NCBI GenBank assembly: GCA_036365145.1
Contig: JAEOAD010002279.1
Coordinates: 368,001-432,000 of the forward strand
Length of the DNA: 64,000 bases
DNA from: Orientallactaga sibirica
Lineage: Eukaryota > Chordata > Mammalia > Rodentia > Dipodidae
Direction: 5' to 3'
How positions within the stretch are numbered: the first letter of the stretch is position 1; each line of letters begins with the position of its first letter. Below the pieces are notes generated by a model. It had not been told where the DNA came from, did no database searches, and was given only the letters and a program-made list of their open reading frames with translations. Shown piece by piece: positions 33,466-44,542 of the stretch. Position numbers and translations under genes: made by a program.

Positions 33466-33577
33466 GGTAAGGAGGGTGTTGCATGGCCATTTTCCTTTGC
33501 ACTTTCTCGATATTTTCCAAGCAGGAGAATATTTCACATTTATCATGAGATTGGGATTTTGTGACTCCATCATCTTT
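33466..33577 (+). repeat. Diverged direct repeat, right member
   Basis: Counterpart of 32,089-32,206, including TTTTCCAAGCAGGAGAATAT identically. It begins about 40 bp after the SINE. Confidence 0.8.
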
Positions 33578-34381
33578 GCCCAGGTGGGTGGTCTTTTCTT
33601 TTAGGTGGCTTGCCTCTTCCTTGTCATTTCACAAGTTGCTGTTTTATGTTTAGGTAGTGATTTTTTTTCTTCTTTCTACATGGTATTTAACTTCCCTCTA
33701 GAGGTGTGGCCAAGTGAGCTATTTATTTGTCTGTGTTCAAAGCAGATCAGGAGTTAACCTGCCTTACAACAGTGATTCCTAGGCACACCCTGCCAGGGAA
33801 TGTAGTTCATCTCAAGGGCATTACATCTGGGCCAGGCCAGAAAAAGTGTCGATATAGAATACCTGGTTATGATAAGGACTACAGGTATGATAAGCAGATA
33901 TATCTCATCTAATAATGAACCACACGGTGTTATTTATGTATGTGGTATCACAGAGATGGAGACGTTTTGAATACCCAAGATTCAAGATGACTAATGTTCT
34001 AGAAATACGTACGCATTTCACGTTTTTAAAATAGAACATGATTAAGAAACGTTATGCTGTGCTGTGCACTTGAGATCCTTGAAGGCTATTGGAGATACAA
34101 GATGGTTTGCCCCTCAAAACAAAAACAAACAAACAAAAAAGTCGTGCCAGACATAAGAATGTATGGATTTTAGTTCTCATTATTTAATGTGTGGATTGAA
34201 AATTTCTTGGCTATTTTCAAAATATTTTGTAGTCTTTTCCCTCACTGTTCAATTGTACTCCCATGTCCTGGGATTGTTAACTAGTCTGCCTTTAAAATCA
34301 ATCCTATACCCTTTCTATCCATGTTTGCCTTGGCCGTGGATGAATATATAAGGAACTATGTCTATTAGAAATATTATTGAA
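33578..34381. other. Unique DNA, no gene recognised
   Basis: Ordinary AT-rich DNA without a repeat or coding signature. Confidence 0.5.
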
Positions 34382-34518
34382 AGCCGGGTGTGGTGGCGCA
34401 CGCCTTTAATCCCAGCACTCGGGAGGCAGAGGTAGGAGGATCACCATGAGTTCAAGGCCACCCTGAGACTACATAGTGAATTCCAGGTCACCCTGGGCTA
34501 GAGTGAGACTCTACCTCG

Positions 34519-34549
<31 letters not shown>
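34382..34549 (+). mobile_element. B1-type SINE
   Basis: AGCCGGGTGTGGTGGCGCAC to CTACCTCG and a pure A tail of about 30. GAAATATTATTGA at about 34,368 and 34,550 is the target-site duplication. Confidence 0.93.
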
Positions 34550-34551
<2 letters not shown>

Positions 34552-34578
34552 AATATTATTGATATGCTAAGAGTTACT

Positions 34579-34912
34579 AGCCAGGCTGGGGAGGTGGTGG
34601 CTTGTGGATAAAGCGTCTGCCATTCGAGCATGAGTGACTGGATTAGGATCATCAGAACTCATATAATAAACTGGTTATTGTAGTCGGTGTCCGTAATCCC
34701 AGTACAGCTATGATGAGACGATGGATGGAGATAAGAGAATCTTCCAGAAGCTTCTGGGCCTCCCAGCTTGGTGAATACAATGGCTAACAATGAGAAGCTG
34801 TGACTTAAACAAGGTGGAAGGTATGGACTGACATCCAAGATTATCCTCTGACCTCCACATATGCACATGGCATCTGGTGCATGTACCCAACTCACACACA
34901 CCAAAAAAATAC
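34579..34912 (+). mobile_element. B4-like composite SINE remnant
   Basis: GGCTGGGGAGGTGGTGGCTTG, a B1-like core (GTCCGTAATCCCAGTACAGC) and a tRNA/ID-like end (TTATCCTCTGACCTCCACATATG) occur in the order of B4-type elements. Old copy. Confidence 0.6.
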
Positions 34913-35039
34913 AACACAAACCGGAGTTAATAGCCAGCAAGTCTTGGCTCTGCATAAAGAGCATCAACTATCCGTGGAAATAGAACTTTGCTTAAGGGCA
35001 GTTTTATTATTATTTGCCTTATTTTGTTTTAATTTTTAA

Positions 35040-35298
35040 ATTATTGCATTTATTATTTTTGGAGAGACATAGAGAGAAACAGATAGAGAGGGAGAGGAAG
35101 ACAGATAGAGATGGGCGTGCCAGCAGTCTCTCAGCTGCTGTGAACGAAATCCAGATGCGTGCGCCCCCTTGTGGGCAAGTGCGGCATTACGCCCTTGCGT
35201 CACTTTGCATCTGGCTAAACGTGGGAGCTGGAGATTGGAACCAGCGTTCTTAGGCTTAGCAGGCAGGCGCCTTAACCGCTAAGCCATCTCTCCAGCCC
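35040..35298 (-). mobile_element. tRNA-derived SINE (type B)
   Basis: Complete reverse-strand element. TATTTGCCTTATTTT at about 35,013 and 35,299 is the target-site duplication. Confidence 0.92.
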
Positions 35299-36568
35299 TA
35301 TTTGCCTTATTTTTGTTTCTTTCTTTCTGGATAACTTTGGCTCCTGGATAAGTGAAGTGGTGAATTGTCACCTCAACTAATTGATAAGTAATTGCTTATC
35401 ACCCAGCCTGCAAACAAAGCGTCTTTGTACTGTAGACTTGTCAGTTCTGTGAAAGTCTGAGTGCACAGGGAGGCTTGGAGTCCAGAAGTCTTCTGGGTTC
35501 CAGCTTCCTGGCAGGCTGATTTGTCACTCCCCAGGATGGGACGTTCTCTTTTTGACCTGTAATGCCACATCACCTTGTTCGCACTCCTGCCAGAGGAAGG
35601 GACGAGAGAAAAGAGATCAGAAGATGACTTCTCATTTATTTTAAGTGCACGGTCATAATTACACCAATAATTTAATTTCCCACCCTCACTCCTAACAGAA
35701 AAAAAAAAAAGAATAAGGATTTATTGTTTTGATTTTGAGCGGACACACGCCAGGCTTGAGGTTCCATTTATAGAAGACAAGCCGGACGGGCATTGGTAGA
35801 CCCAGTAAGCAATCCTCTGACTTTTGTCATTCTGGTGCTTGTATGGTTGCCAGCACTTGTGTGCCAAGCAGACGCTGCCCACTTCCTCTGCACCCACTCC
35901 CTGCTACGTGGAGTGTGAAACAGCTCTTCAGCGAGGACAGCTTGATTTGCAAACTCCTTGTTTTAATGATGAAAACTCAAGGAAGAGAATGGAGCATGCC
36001 CAGGGACCTTTGAGTTTCTTGGATGGTTTTTTTTTTTTTTTTCCTTCTGGAACCTATTTCATGTCCTGTCTAATGCTGTACCATTCCACTCAAGATTGAT
36101 TACTCTTAGCTCTTATTTGTTTCTCATTTTCAGCTGTAGGGGGCTCAGGTGTGGAGGAGACCACATGCTTTGCAAGCAGGTGTGTTGGAACAACTCAGGG
36201 AGAGTGCAAGGGGAAAATCAGCCCCCTGTAACTGATACAAGTGGGCTGAGGGAGGGCTTGAGAGAATCTGACCACTTTTCCAAAGAAGGATCTCTCGGTA
36301 ATCAACAGATTGCAGCATTTCCTGGCTGAAGTTTCTGCACCCCGTGGGCTCCCATTTTCATTCTGATTAACAGAAAAACAACCCCTTCCCTTCTTAACCA
36401 GACTGACTCACTCTGGGGTTGAATTTGCTGTAGCCCAGGAGCTGATTATCACTGCTCTGCTAGCTTCCAAAGTAGAAATGGGATGTGATTTTGGACGGGG
36501 AGGGATGGCACATAAACAGACCCTCCCATCTCCCATGGCAGATGAACACCGGAGGTTAAAATAAATAT
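35299..36568. other. Unique DNA, no gene recognised
   Basis: No repeats beyond short A and T runs (about 35,699-35,710 and 36,026-36,042). The AT-rich part near 35,630-35,690 (AGTGCACGGTCATAATTACACC) could be a conserved non-coding element, but I have no alignment. Confidence 0.45.
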
Positions 36569-36681
36569 ATGCAGGCAGAGGTAGGAGGACTGCCGTGAGT
36601 TCAAGGCCACCCTGAGACTACATAGTGAATTGCAGGTCAGCCTGGGCTAGAATGAGACCCTACCTCGAACAAACAAAAAAA
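36569..36681 (+). mobile_element. 5'-truncated B1-type SINE
   Basis: Starts at GGCAGAGGTAGGAGGACTGCC and ends CCTACCTCGAACAAACAAA. Confidence 0.85.
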
Positions 36682-36862
36682 TAGCCCAGTGTGGTGGCGC
36701 ATGCCTTTAATCCTAGCACTCAGGAGGCAGATAGGTGGATCACCTTGAGTTCAAGGCCACCCTGAGACTACATAGTGAATTGCAGGTCAGCCTGGAGTAG
36801 AGTGAAACCCTACCTTGAAAAACCAAATACATATATACATACATACATATATATACATACAC
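36682..36862 (+). mobile_element. B1-type SINE with (TACA)n tail
   Basis: AGCCCAGTGTGGTGGCGCAT to TACCTTGAAAAACC, with a degenerate TACATA tail. It sits directly behind the truncated B1. Confidence 0.88.
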
Positions 36863-37230
36863 GTGCCTTCCTTTTGTTAAAGCTTGATCAGGGAATTTAG
36901 ACTATCTGTCACTTTGTAAGCTGATCTGAGTGCTATGTACAGTTCCACGTCTTCTTTTCTGGGTGGCCTCACTGGATTGTTTCATGAAAGAATAGTGGAT
37001 GAGAAGGTTCTGAGATTAGAGCATTTTGGTTGCAAGCAACATCCACTGAACTGAAAGAGATTTATGAAGGGGTGTTGGGGGAGCTTCCAGTGTTTCATGA
37101 GAGGCCTGGAAGCCACACTGGGCATTCAAGGCAAATGTACTTCCATCACTGAACACAACACGGATGCCAGGAACAGGTAGAAGTTTCTTCATTTGAGCTG
37201 CTCAGAGAGTTACTCTATTCAGGGATGTCT
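36863..37230. other. Unique DNA, no gene recognised
   Basis: No repeat or coding signature seen. Confidence 0.5.
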
Positions 37231-37460
37231 TTTTTTTTTTTTTTTTCAATTTTATTTTGAGACACACAGAGAGAGAATTGGTGCGCCAGGGCCTCAGCCA
37301 CTGCAATCGCACTCCAGATACTTGTGCCACCTAGAGGCCATGTGCAACCTTGCGCCCGCCTCACCTTGTTGCGTCTGGCTAATGTGGGATCTGGAGAGTC
37401 CAACATGGGTCCTTAGGCTTCGCAGGCAAGCGCCTTAACTGCTAAGCCATCTCTCCAGCC
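37231..37460 (-). mobile_element. tRNA-derived SINE (type C)
   Basis: Reverse-strand element with the CACCTAGAGGCC / GCAACCTTGCGCCCGCCTCAC signature. GATGTCTTTT at about 37,223 and 37,468 is the target-site duplication. Confidence 0.9.
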
Positions 37461-38065
37461 TGCTGTGAAGATGTCTTTTCCTTCATCCTCTGAAGCCCTG
37501 TGCAGGTATGTCAGCTGGTGCTCTCAAAGCATGCTGTGGTCATGCCTGGTTCCCCTGGAGAAATACAGTGACCCTCTTACAGATCCCAACCAGGTCACTC
37601 CATGTTTCGTCCCAACAGCATCTGGTGTCTTTGGCAGTAGGGTCTTACCATTAACCTTTGGTGGGACATCAAGAACTCTGACAGAAATCTGTCCTTTTTT
37701 TTGGAAACCTTGTAGGCCTCTCTGATCAACAGCTCATTGTGAAAGTGAACTGCATGCTGGTCCTGGGAGTTACAAGTCAGCACCAAGGAAGGTGAAGAAA
37801 AAAAAGATAGGTAATATAAAAGAGAAAGAGAGCATAGAGAGGAGAGAGAGAGAGAGAAACAGGAAAAGATTAAGGTTAGTCTTCATGATGTTCTCTCCAG
37901 GGCCCTGTGGTTCACGTGTTCTTTCTATGGGCCTGCTGAAGGATCAATGTTTTAGCCTGTTGTTCAGAATATAGGATTTTATGGTACCATTTCCATTTGG
38001 GTCCCTATGTCTCTTTATATACTTCTTTGTGCTCTGAAATTCTTCCTTAAAGAAAGAGAGCAAGA
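37461..38065. other. Unique DNA, no gene recognised
   Basis: Purine-rich at 37,790-37,875. No convincing coding frame. Confidence 0.5.
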
Positions 38066-38205
38066 GCCGGGCGTGGTGGCGCACGCCTTTAATCCCAGCA
38101 CTCGGGCGGAGGTAGGAGGATCGCCGAGAGTTCGAGGCCACCCTGAGACTACATAGTTAATTCCAGGTCAGCCTGGACCAGAGTGAGACCCTACCTCGCA
38201 AAACC

Positions 38206-38209
<4 letters not shown>
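38066..38209 (+). mobile_element. B1-type SINE
   Basis: GCCGGGCGTGGTGGCGCACG to CCTACCTCGCAAAACC, lacking the GAGGCA step. A (GA)n run follows (38,211-38,238). Confidence 0.9.
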
Positions 38210-38240
<31 letters not shown>

Positions 38241-38244
38241 AAGA

Positions 38245-38462
38245 GGGCTGGAGAGATGGCTTAGTGGAGAAGCTGCTTGCCTGTGAAGCCTAAGGATGCC
38301 TGTTTGAGGCTCGATTCCCCAGGATCTATGTAAGCCAGATGCACAAGGGGGAGCATGCATCTGTAGTTCCTTTGCAGTGGCTGGAGGCCCTGATGCACCC
38401 ATTCTCTCTCCCTTTCTCTCTCTCTATCTGCCTCTTTCTCTGTCTGAATCTCTCTTTCTCTA

Positions 38463-38513
<51 letters not shown>

Positions 38514-38514
38514 A
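38245..38514 (+). mobile_element. tRNA-derived SINE (type A) with (AAAT)n tail
   Basis: GGGCTGGAGAGATGGCTTAG to a CT-rich tract, then about 13 AAAT units (38,464-38,514). The left edge of the 5.1-kb duplication lies in this tail. Confidence 0.9.
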
Positions 38515-38520
38515 ATCTTT

Positions 38521-38620
38521 AAAAAAAAAGAGGGGAAAGGGAGAAAGAAAGAAGGAAAAGAAGGAAGAAAGGAAAGGGGAGGAAAGGAAGGAAGAAAGGA
38601 AGGGAGGAGGGAGGGAAGGA
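38521..38620 (+). repeat. Purine-rich GGAA/GAAA tract, copy 1
   Basis: Nearly pure A/G run, duplicated at about 43,604-43,702. Long frames of Ser/Phe/Pro/Leu on the minus strand come from it. Confidence 0.9.
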
Positions 38621-39106
38621 ACAACTCCAGGGAGACACAGAAAACATTGTCAGGACTCCAGCGAAGGTCATCCTGTCCCCAGGACTGCCTGCTAACACAC
38701 ATCCTGCTGGGTTCTCTCTGTGACAGCACGCTGTTGAGACCATGGGAGCTTCAAGCTGATGTCAGGAACCAGCTTGGAAGAAAGCAAATGTTTTCTCGGT
38801 GCCAAAGTCCCAGCAGAGGGTCTTAGCAGAGACTGTGCATTTCCATCCCCGTATATGCACACCACCCTCTCTCTCTCTTCCCCATGGTCCACATGTACTT
38901 CACTGCACGCAGGTCAGTAACCAGTTCTGGAACCCCTATGCGTGCAGGAGCTCCACTGTCTCTCTCCTGGGCACAACTCTCCCACCATCAGCATTTACGT
39001 CTTCGTCGAAGGAAAGGCATGTTCAAAGAAACATGAATAGCTGGCACCGACTGTCTAGAAGAGCAATGTGATTTCCATTAGTAATTTTTATAGAAATATT
39101 CATTGT

Positions 39107-39470
39107 TGGGCTGGAGAGACTGCTTGCTTAGTGGTTAAGGTGCTTGCCTGCAAAGCCAAAGGATCCTGGTTCGATTCTCCAGGACCCACGTGAGCCAGAT
39201 GCACAAGGGGGCGCATGCATCTGGGGTTCGTTTGCAGTGGCTGGAGGCCCTGGTGTGCCCATTCTCTATCTGCCTGTCTCTCTCAAATATATATATATAT
39301 TGGTTTTGCAAGGTAGGGTCTCACTCTGGTCCAGGCTGACCTGGAATTAACTATGTAGTCTTAGGGTGGCCTCGAACTTGCGATTCTCCTACCTCTGCCT
39401 CCCAAGTGCTGGGATTAAAGGCATGCGCCACCACGCCTGGCTCAAATAAATAAATAAATATTTTTTAAAA
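39107..39470 (+). mobile_element. tRNA-derived SINE (type A) with a B1 nested in its tail
   Basis: SINE head at 39,107. A reverse-strand B1 (39,298-39,443) interrupts the tail, which resumes CTCAAATAAATAAAT. GAATATTCATTGTT at about 39,094 and 39,474 is the SINE's target-site duplication. Confidence 0.9.
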
Positions 39471-40568
39471 AAGGAATATTCATTGTTATCAGAGTCTAAG
39501 TTATATTACAGAAGGGGAAGAGGCAGAGACAGAGAGAGAGAAAAACAAGAACTGAGGGCTTAGTCTAACTCTAATTTGCTGTCCGCTTTTGAGTGCAGCA
39601 TTTATTTTCTCTGGGTTTAATGCCTGATAATTACTGATCTGTCCAGCCCCAACATATATTGACTCACAAAAGTGTAAGTGGAACATGATTATGTTCAGGT
39701 TGTGGAATTAGGCCTGGTTTGAACACTAGCTTGGCCCTGAGCCTGTGTGAGCTCCCAGCCCACTGGGGGCCTTTTTCTATGACATAGGCCTCTTGCTTTT
39801 CCTGGAGCTTCTAAGAGATCGGCACGTGGCCATGGACTGGGAATGTGAGGGCCTGTGCACACACATGTGAGGTGTTGTGGCTGCCTAGTCACCTTAACGT
39901 CAGAGTTATTCCAGCACGGTTTGCTCTTTTGTCTTCCGGCTTGCTTGAAGGAAACGTTGCTTTGACTTGTTTGGTTCCCTGGATCTTTTCCTCCCCCTGT
40001 CTGACAGCATGATCTGTTGGTGTGAAAGGAGGCCATTTGTTCCCTGCTAAATGAGCTGTTACTGTGCGCCACTGGCCCGGGTACCTGGGGCTGCATTTGT
40101 GGGAGAATCCAGCCGTGGCTCTCAGGAGCCTCCTTGGAAAGTTTATTAGAAGAGAATAGGTTTTCTCGGCAGGGTGTGCCCTCCCTTCCCAGCTTCAGCT
40201 CATTAGTCAGTGCGGGGCAGGTACCTGGGGGTGGGAGGGCACGTCGTAGGCACACGGGTTGGTCACAGGTCTCCAAACAGCCCCACAGCAGCTCAGCCTT
40301 CCAGGGCTCCTGTTCCACAGGTGGCTAATTAGCTCTAATTGGCTGCATGTGGTTGCATGTAGCAGGACAGGGCTGCTAACCATGCAGTCAGTGGGCACCT
40401 CCCTTGCTTGGGCTCCACACTGCTCTGATCCCATGGCCCACAGAGCATAGCCCTCACTCTCAGAGGAGACCCCTGGGGCCTTCCCATCAAGGGTGGCCTG
40501 CCTGTGAGAGTCCAGGGTGCACTTTCTATCATACTGTACAGCCTCTGAGTCTGCAAGCCCCCTCCCCA
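39471..40568. other. Unique DNA inside copy 1
   Basis: No gene recognised. A 207-codon minus-strand frame (39,695-40,318) is broken by indels in the second copy, and I see no domain in it. Confidence 0.5.
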
Positions 40569-40732
40569 GGTGAGTCTTTTTTTTTTTTGGTTTTTCGAGG
40601 TAGGGTCTCACTCTGGCCCAGGCTGACCTGGAATTAACTATGTAGTCTCAGGGTGGCCTCGAACTCACGGCGATCCTCCTACCTCTGCCTCCCGAGTGCT
40701 GGGATTAAAGGCGTGCGCCACCACGCCCGGCT
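40569..40732 (-). mobile_element. B1-type SINE, copy 1
   Basis: Reverse-strand B1 flanked by CAGGTGAGTCTT (about 40,567 and 40,734). Confidence 0.93.
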
Positions 40733-40924
40733 CAGGTGAGTCTTGACCTGGGGCGTGGGGGTTTGGGATTGCACTCATTGTAGATAACATTCAGCTGTAC
40801 CTGCCAGGCGTGGGTTCCATCTGCTCCGGTTTTGTGGCATCCTCTTGGCTCAGGATAGATTCAAGGTGCAGGGGAGAGATCCAGAGATCCCATGTGCTTC
40901 AACCATTCCTTATATTTTTTAAAA

Positions 40925-40982
40925 CTTTTTTTGTATATTTTATTTGTTTATTTATTTACTTGAGAGAGAGAGAGAAAGAGGC

Positions 40983-41015
<33 letters not shown>

Positions 41016-41172
41016 GGGAGAATGGGTGCACGAGGGCCTCCAGCCACTGCAAATGAACTCCAGGTGCATGCACCCCCTTGTATGTCTGGCTTACGTGGGT
41101 CCTGGAGAGCAGAACTGGGATCCTTTGGCATTGAAGGCAAATGCCTTAACCGCTAAGCCATCTCTCCAGCCC
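40925..41172 (-). mobile_element. tRNA-derived SINE (type A), copy 1
   Basis: Reverse-strand element with a GA run (about 40,962-41,010). Confidence 0.9.
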
Positions 41173-41671
41173 CTGTCTCAACCATTTCTTCCACTCATCC
41201 TTCTGTACTTACTCATGCTGTAACATGTGGTGGCAAAAATGAGCTAACGGTCCAACCAGAACCAGCATGCGGGGCTCCCAATTCAAGAGGATCTGTGCCC
41301 GTCCGTCCCCTGTACTGGCGACAACTTTTCTTCCTCCCATTTTCACTGTGTGTCCCAGGTGCTTAGGAAATCCTCAAGTCCAAGGACTTTGATACAAGGT
41401 GTTGCATGCCTAAGGACTTGACTGCCAGGTTCAGATCCCCTTCTATCACTTAGGAGAGAGCTGGCACTCAACATGGCGTTCAGTACCTTCCTGTCTCGGT
41501 TTCCCTTGGCTGTGCAGCCCGGGTGGTGATTGCTTCAGAGCGTGCTTGTGTGCGCTAAAGGGAGTAAGCATGGGGCTCAGCAATGTTTAGCTAAACACTA
41601 GCCGCTTGGCATTTTTTTTTGGGGGGGGTGGTCTATATGCGTTCCTCACATCTGCTATTCTTTTTTTTCTT

Positions 41672-41889
41672 TTTTAAAAATTTTTATTTATTTATTTGCA
41701 AGCAGAGAGATAGATAGAAGAGAGGCAGACAGAGAGAGAATGGGAACGCCAGGGCCTCTAGCCACTGCAAACAAACTCCAAATGCATGTGCCCCTCGTAC
41801 ATCTGGCTTACGTGGGTCCTGGAGAATCGAACCGGGATCCTCTGGCTTCGCAGGCAAACGCCTTAACCGCTAAGCCATCTCTCCAGCCC
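41672..41889 (-). mobile_element. tRNA-derived SINE (type A), copy 1
   Basis: Reverse-strand element, intact here. The word CGCTTGGCATTTT occurs at about 41,605 and 41,891. In the second copy this element is split by a B1. Confidence 0.9.
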
Positions 41890-41929
41890 CCGCTTGGCAT
41901 TTTAAATTTGCTACTTATCACTCCACCCG

Positions 41930-42060
41930 TGCACAGGTAGGTGAAGATCCAGAGGAAGACTATGGAAGCTTGAGTTGTCCAGTCACACAGCTAGTCAGAG
42001 ACAGCGCCATAAGTAGGATTGCATACTCAGGTTTGCCCCCATGCCACTGGGATTCAGACC
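41930..42060 (+). mobile_element. Possible MIR remnant, copy 1
   Basis: CAGTCACACAGCTAGTCAGAG and nearby words resemble the MIR core. Confidence 0.4.
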
Positions 42061-42375
42061 CCAGAAGCCAGTCTAGGACTATTTATCATTCGACCAGGTG
42101 GATCCATGGCTCGCTGTGGTTGCTGTTGTCCGTTTCTCCAGGACTTGTACCTGTTGGATCTAGGAATCCCGCGGGAATGGTGCCGGGTGGAAGTCTCAGA
42201 CTCTTGGTATTGTGTCCTCTGCCTCAAACCTTCTGTGACTCCCCTCTTTCCCAGGATGATGTCTTATCCATGCTCCTGCCTTGAGGACTGGGTGCGGGCA
42301 GTCCAGTGCTGGTGATAGGAGATAGAAATTGGCTAGGTAATCAGGGTGACAGGACCCCAAAAGTAATGGTGTTTT

Positions 42376-42537
42376 AGCCGGGCGTGGTGGCGCACGCCTT
42401 TAATCCCAGCACTCGGGAGGCAGAGGTAGGAGGATCGCCGTGAGTTCGAGGTTACCCTGAGACTACATAGTTAATTCCAGGTCAGCCTGGACCAGAGTGA
42501 AACCCTACCTTGAAAAACCAAAAACAAACAAACAAAC
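42376..42537 (+). mobile_element. B1-type SINE, copy 1
   Basis: AGCCGGGCGTGGTGGCGCAC to (CAAA)n. AAAAGTAATGGTGTTTT on both sides is the target-site duplication. Confidence 0.93.
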
Positions 42538-42780
42538 AAAAGTAATGGTGTTTTATTCCTTGATGAAAAGCAGGAGATGTCACTAAGCTTGCAGAAACCC
42601 GGATGTTGCACCCTCCAGGAAAGATCTCTAGATTAAGCTTGCACTCTTGCTAGAGGACAGAAACTCTGACCCTCACCTAAGATGACTGGCCCAGCTGTAA
42701 AAGCTGGTCTTTGTCCATAGCAACCTGCCGACCTGGTACCACCTTCTCACGTAGCCACTCGCCATAAAAATTCCAGATGT

Positions 42781-42955
42781 CGGCTGGAGGGATGGCTTAG
42801 CGGTTAAGGCATTTGCCTGCAAAGCCAAAGGATCCTGGTTTGATTCCCCAGGACCCACATAAGCTAACGTGGCGCATGCATCTGGAGTTCGTTTGCAGTG
42901 GCTGGAGGTGCTGGTGTGCCCATTCTCTCTCTCTGCCTCTTTCTCTCTCTTAAAT
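42781..42955 (+). mobile_element. tRNA-derived SINE (type A), copy 1
   Basis: GGCTGGAGGGATGGCTTAGC to CT-rich tract and TAAATAAATAAAT. Confidence 0.9.
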
Positions 42956-43048
42956 AAATAAATAATATATATAATTAATAATTAATAATATATATAATTA
43001 ATAATATATATTAATAATAATTATATATATTATAATTATATATATCTC
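42956..43048. repeat. AT-only palindromic tract, copy 1
   Basis: ATATATAATTAATAAT-type sequence with inverted symmetry grown from the SINE tail. Its counterpart at 48,153-48,241 differs by small indels. Confidence 0.85.
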
Positions 43049-43123
43049 CCAGATGTGAGTCTTGAGGTGGGCTTCTCAAACCCCCTCTTACCTCCCTGGG
43101 CAAGAACTCTACTTTGCTTCCTT

Positions 43124-43292
43124 CTTTTTTTTTTTTTTTTTTTTTTTTTTTGGTTTTCCGAGGTAGGGTCTCACTCTGGCCCAGGCTGACCTGGAATTCA
43201 CTATGTAGTTTCAGGGTGGCCTCGAACTCACGGCAATCCTACCTCTGCCTCCCGAGTGCTGGGATTAAGGGCGTGCGCCACCACGCCCGGCT
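43124..43292 (-). mobile_element. B1-type SINE, copy 1
   Basis: Reverse-strand B1 with a long T tail. TTTGCTTCCTT flanks both ends. Confidence 0.92.
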
Positions 43293-43564
43293 TTGCTTCC
43301 TTTTTAATGTCCTAGGTTTAAGTCCCCTTCTCTTCGTCCTCTTAAAACTTTAAACTGGAACAAAATCTTTCTGAATCTCATCCTCTTGTCGGTGGATTTC
43401 ATTCTTCAGAGTCCGAGGACAAGGATCTGGGAACACCGCAAGCTATTGGTTCATTGGTGTTTAAGGAACCCCAAATTCCTGTATCACTGGGGAACTGTAA
43501 TCCTTGTGTGTTCCATCTTCTTGGTCTTTTCTGAGACTGGGGCATTCTGGCATAGGTTTGGAAA

Positions 43565-43603
<39 letters not shown>

Positions 43604-44185
43604 AAAAAAAAAGAGGGGAAAGGGAGAAAGAAAGAAGGAAAAGAAGGAAGAAAGGAAAGGGGAGGAAAGGAAGGAAGAAAGGAAGGGAGGAGGGAGGGAA
43701 GGAACAACTCCAGGAGACACAGAAAAACATTGTCAGGACTCCAGCGAAGGTCATCCTGTCCCCAGGACTGCCTGCTAACACACATCCTGCTGGGTTCTCT
43801 CTGTGACAGCACGCTGTTGAGACCATGGGAGCTTCAAGCTGATGTCAGGAACCAGCTTGGAAGAAAGCAAATGTTTTCTCGGTGCCAAAGTCCCAGCAGA
43901 GGGTCTTAGCAGAGACTGTGCATTTCCATCCCCGTATATGCACACCACCTCTCTCTCTCTTCCCATGGTCACATGTACTTCACTGCACGCAGGTCAGTAA
44001 CCAGTTCTGGAACCCCTATGCGTGCAGGAGCTCCACTGTCTCTCCTGGGCACAACTCTCCCACCATCAGCATTTACGTCTTCGTCGAAGGAAAGGCATGT
44101 TCAAAGAAACATGAATAGCTGGCACCGACTGTCTAGAAGAGCAATGTGATTTCCATTAGTAATTTTTATAGAAATATTCATTGTT

Positions 44186-44542
44186 GGGCTGGAGAGACTG
44201 CTTGCTTAGTGGTTAAGGTGCTTGCCTGCAAAGCCAAAGGATCCTGGTTCGATTCTCCAGGACCCACGTGAGCCAGATGCACAAGGGGGCATGCATCTGG
44301 GGTTGGATTTGCAGTGGCTGGAGGCCCTGGTGTGCCCATTCTCTATCTGCCTGTCTCTCTCAAATATATATATATATTGGTTTTGCAAGGTAGGGTCTCA
44401 CTCTGGTCCAGGCTGACCTGGAATTAACTATGTAGTCTTAGGGTGGCCTCGAACTTGCGATTCTCCTACCTCTGCCTCCCAAGTGCTGGGATTAAAGGCA
44501 TGCGCCACCACGCCTGGCTCAAATAAATAAATAAATATTTTT
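44186..44542 (+). mobile_element. tRNA-derived SINE with nested B1, copy 2
   Basis: Same nested pair as at 39,107-39,470 (B1 at about 44,377-44,520 on the reverse strand). Confidence 0.9.

Larger units (their letters stand above)
38464..43561 (+). repeat. 5.1-kb tandem duplication, copy 1
   Basis: Runs from the AAAT tail of a SINE to CATAGGTTTGG. The following copy starts with AAATAAAT again. It holds a GGAA-rich tract, four tRNA-derived SINEs, four B1s and about 2.5 kb of unique DNA with no recognised gene. Confidence 0.94.

Noticed and set aside
38460..38743. Ser/Phe/Pro/Leu-rich membrane-like frames
   Set aside because: They come from the AAAT and GGAA tracts read on the minus strand; the second copy changes the frame.
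39695..40318. 207-codon minus-strand frame as a possible gene
   Set aside because: Indels against the second copy break it, there is no recognisable domain, and the duplicated DNA behaves as non-coding.
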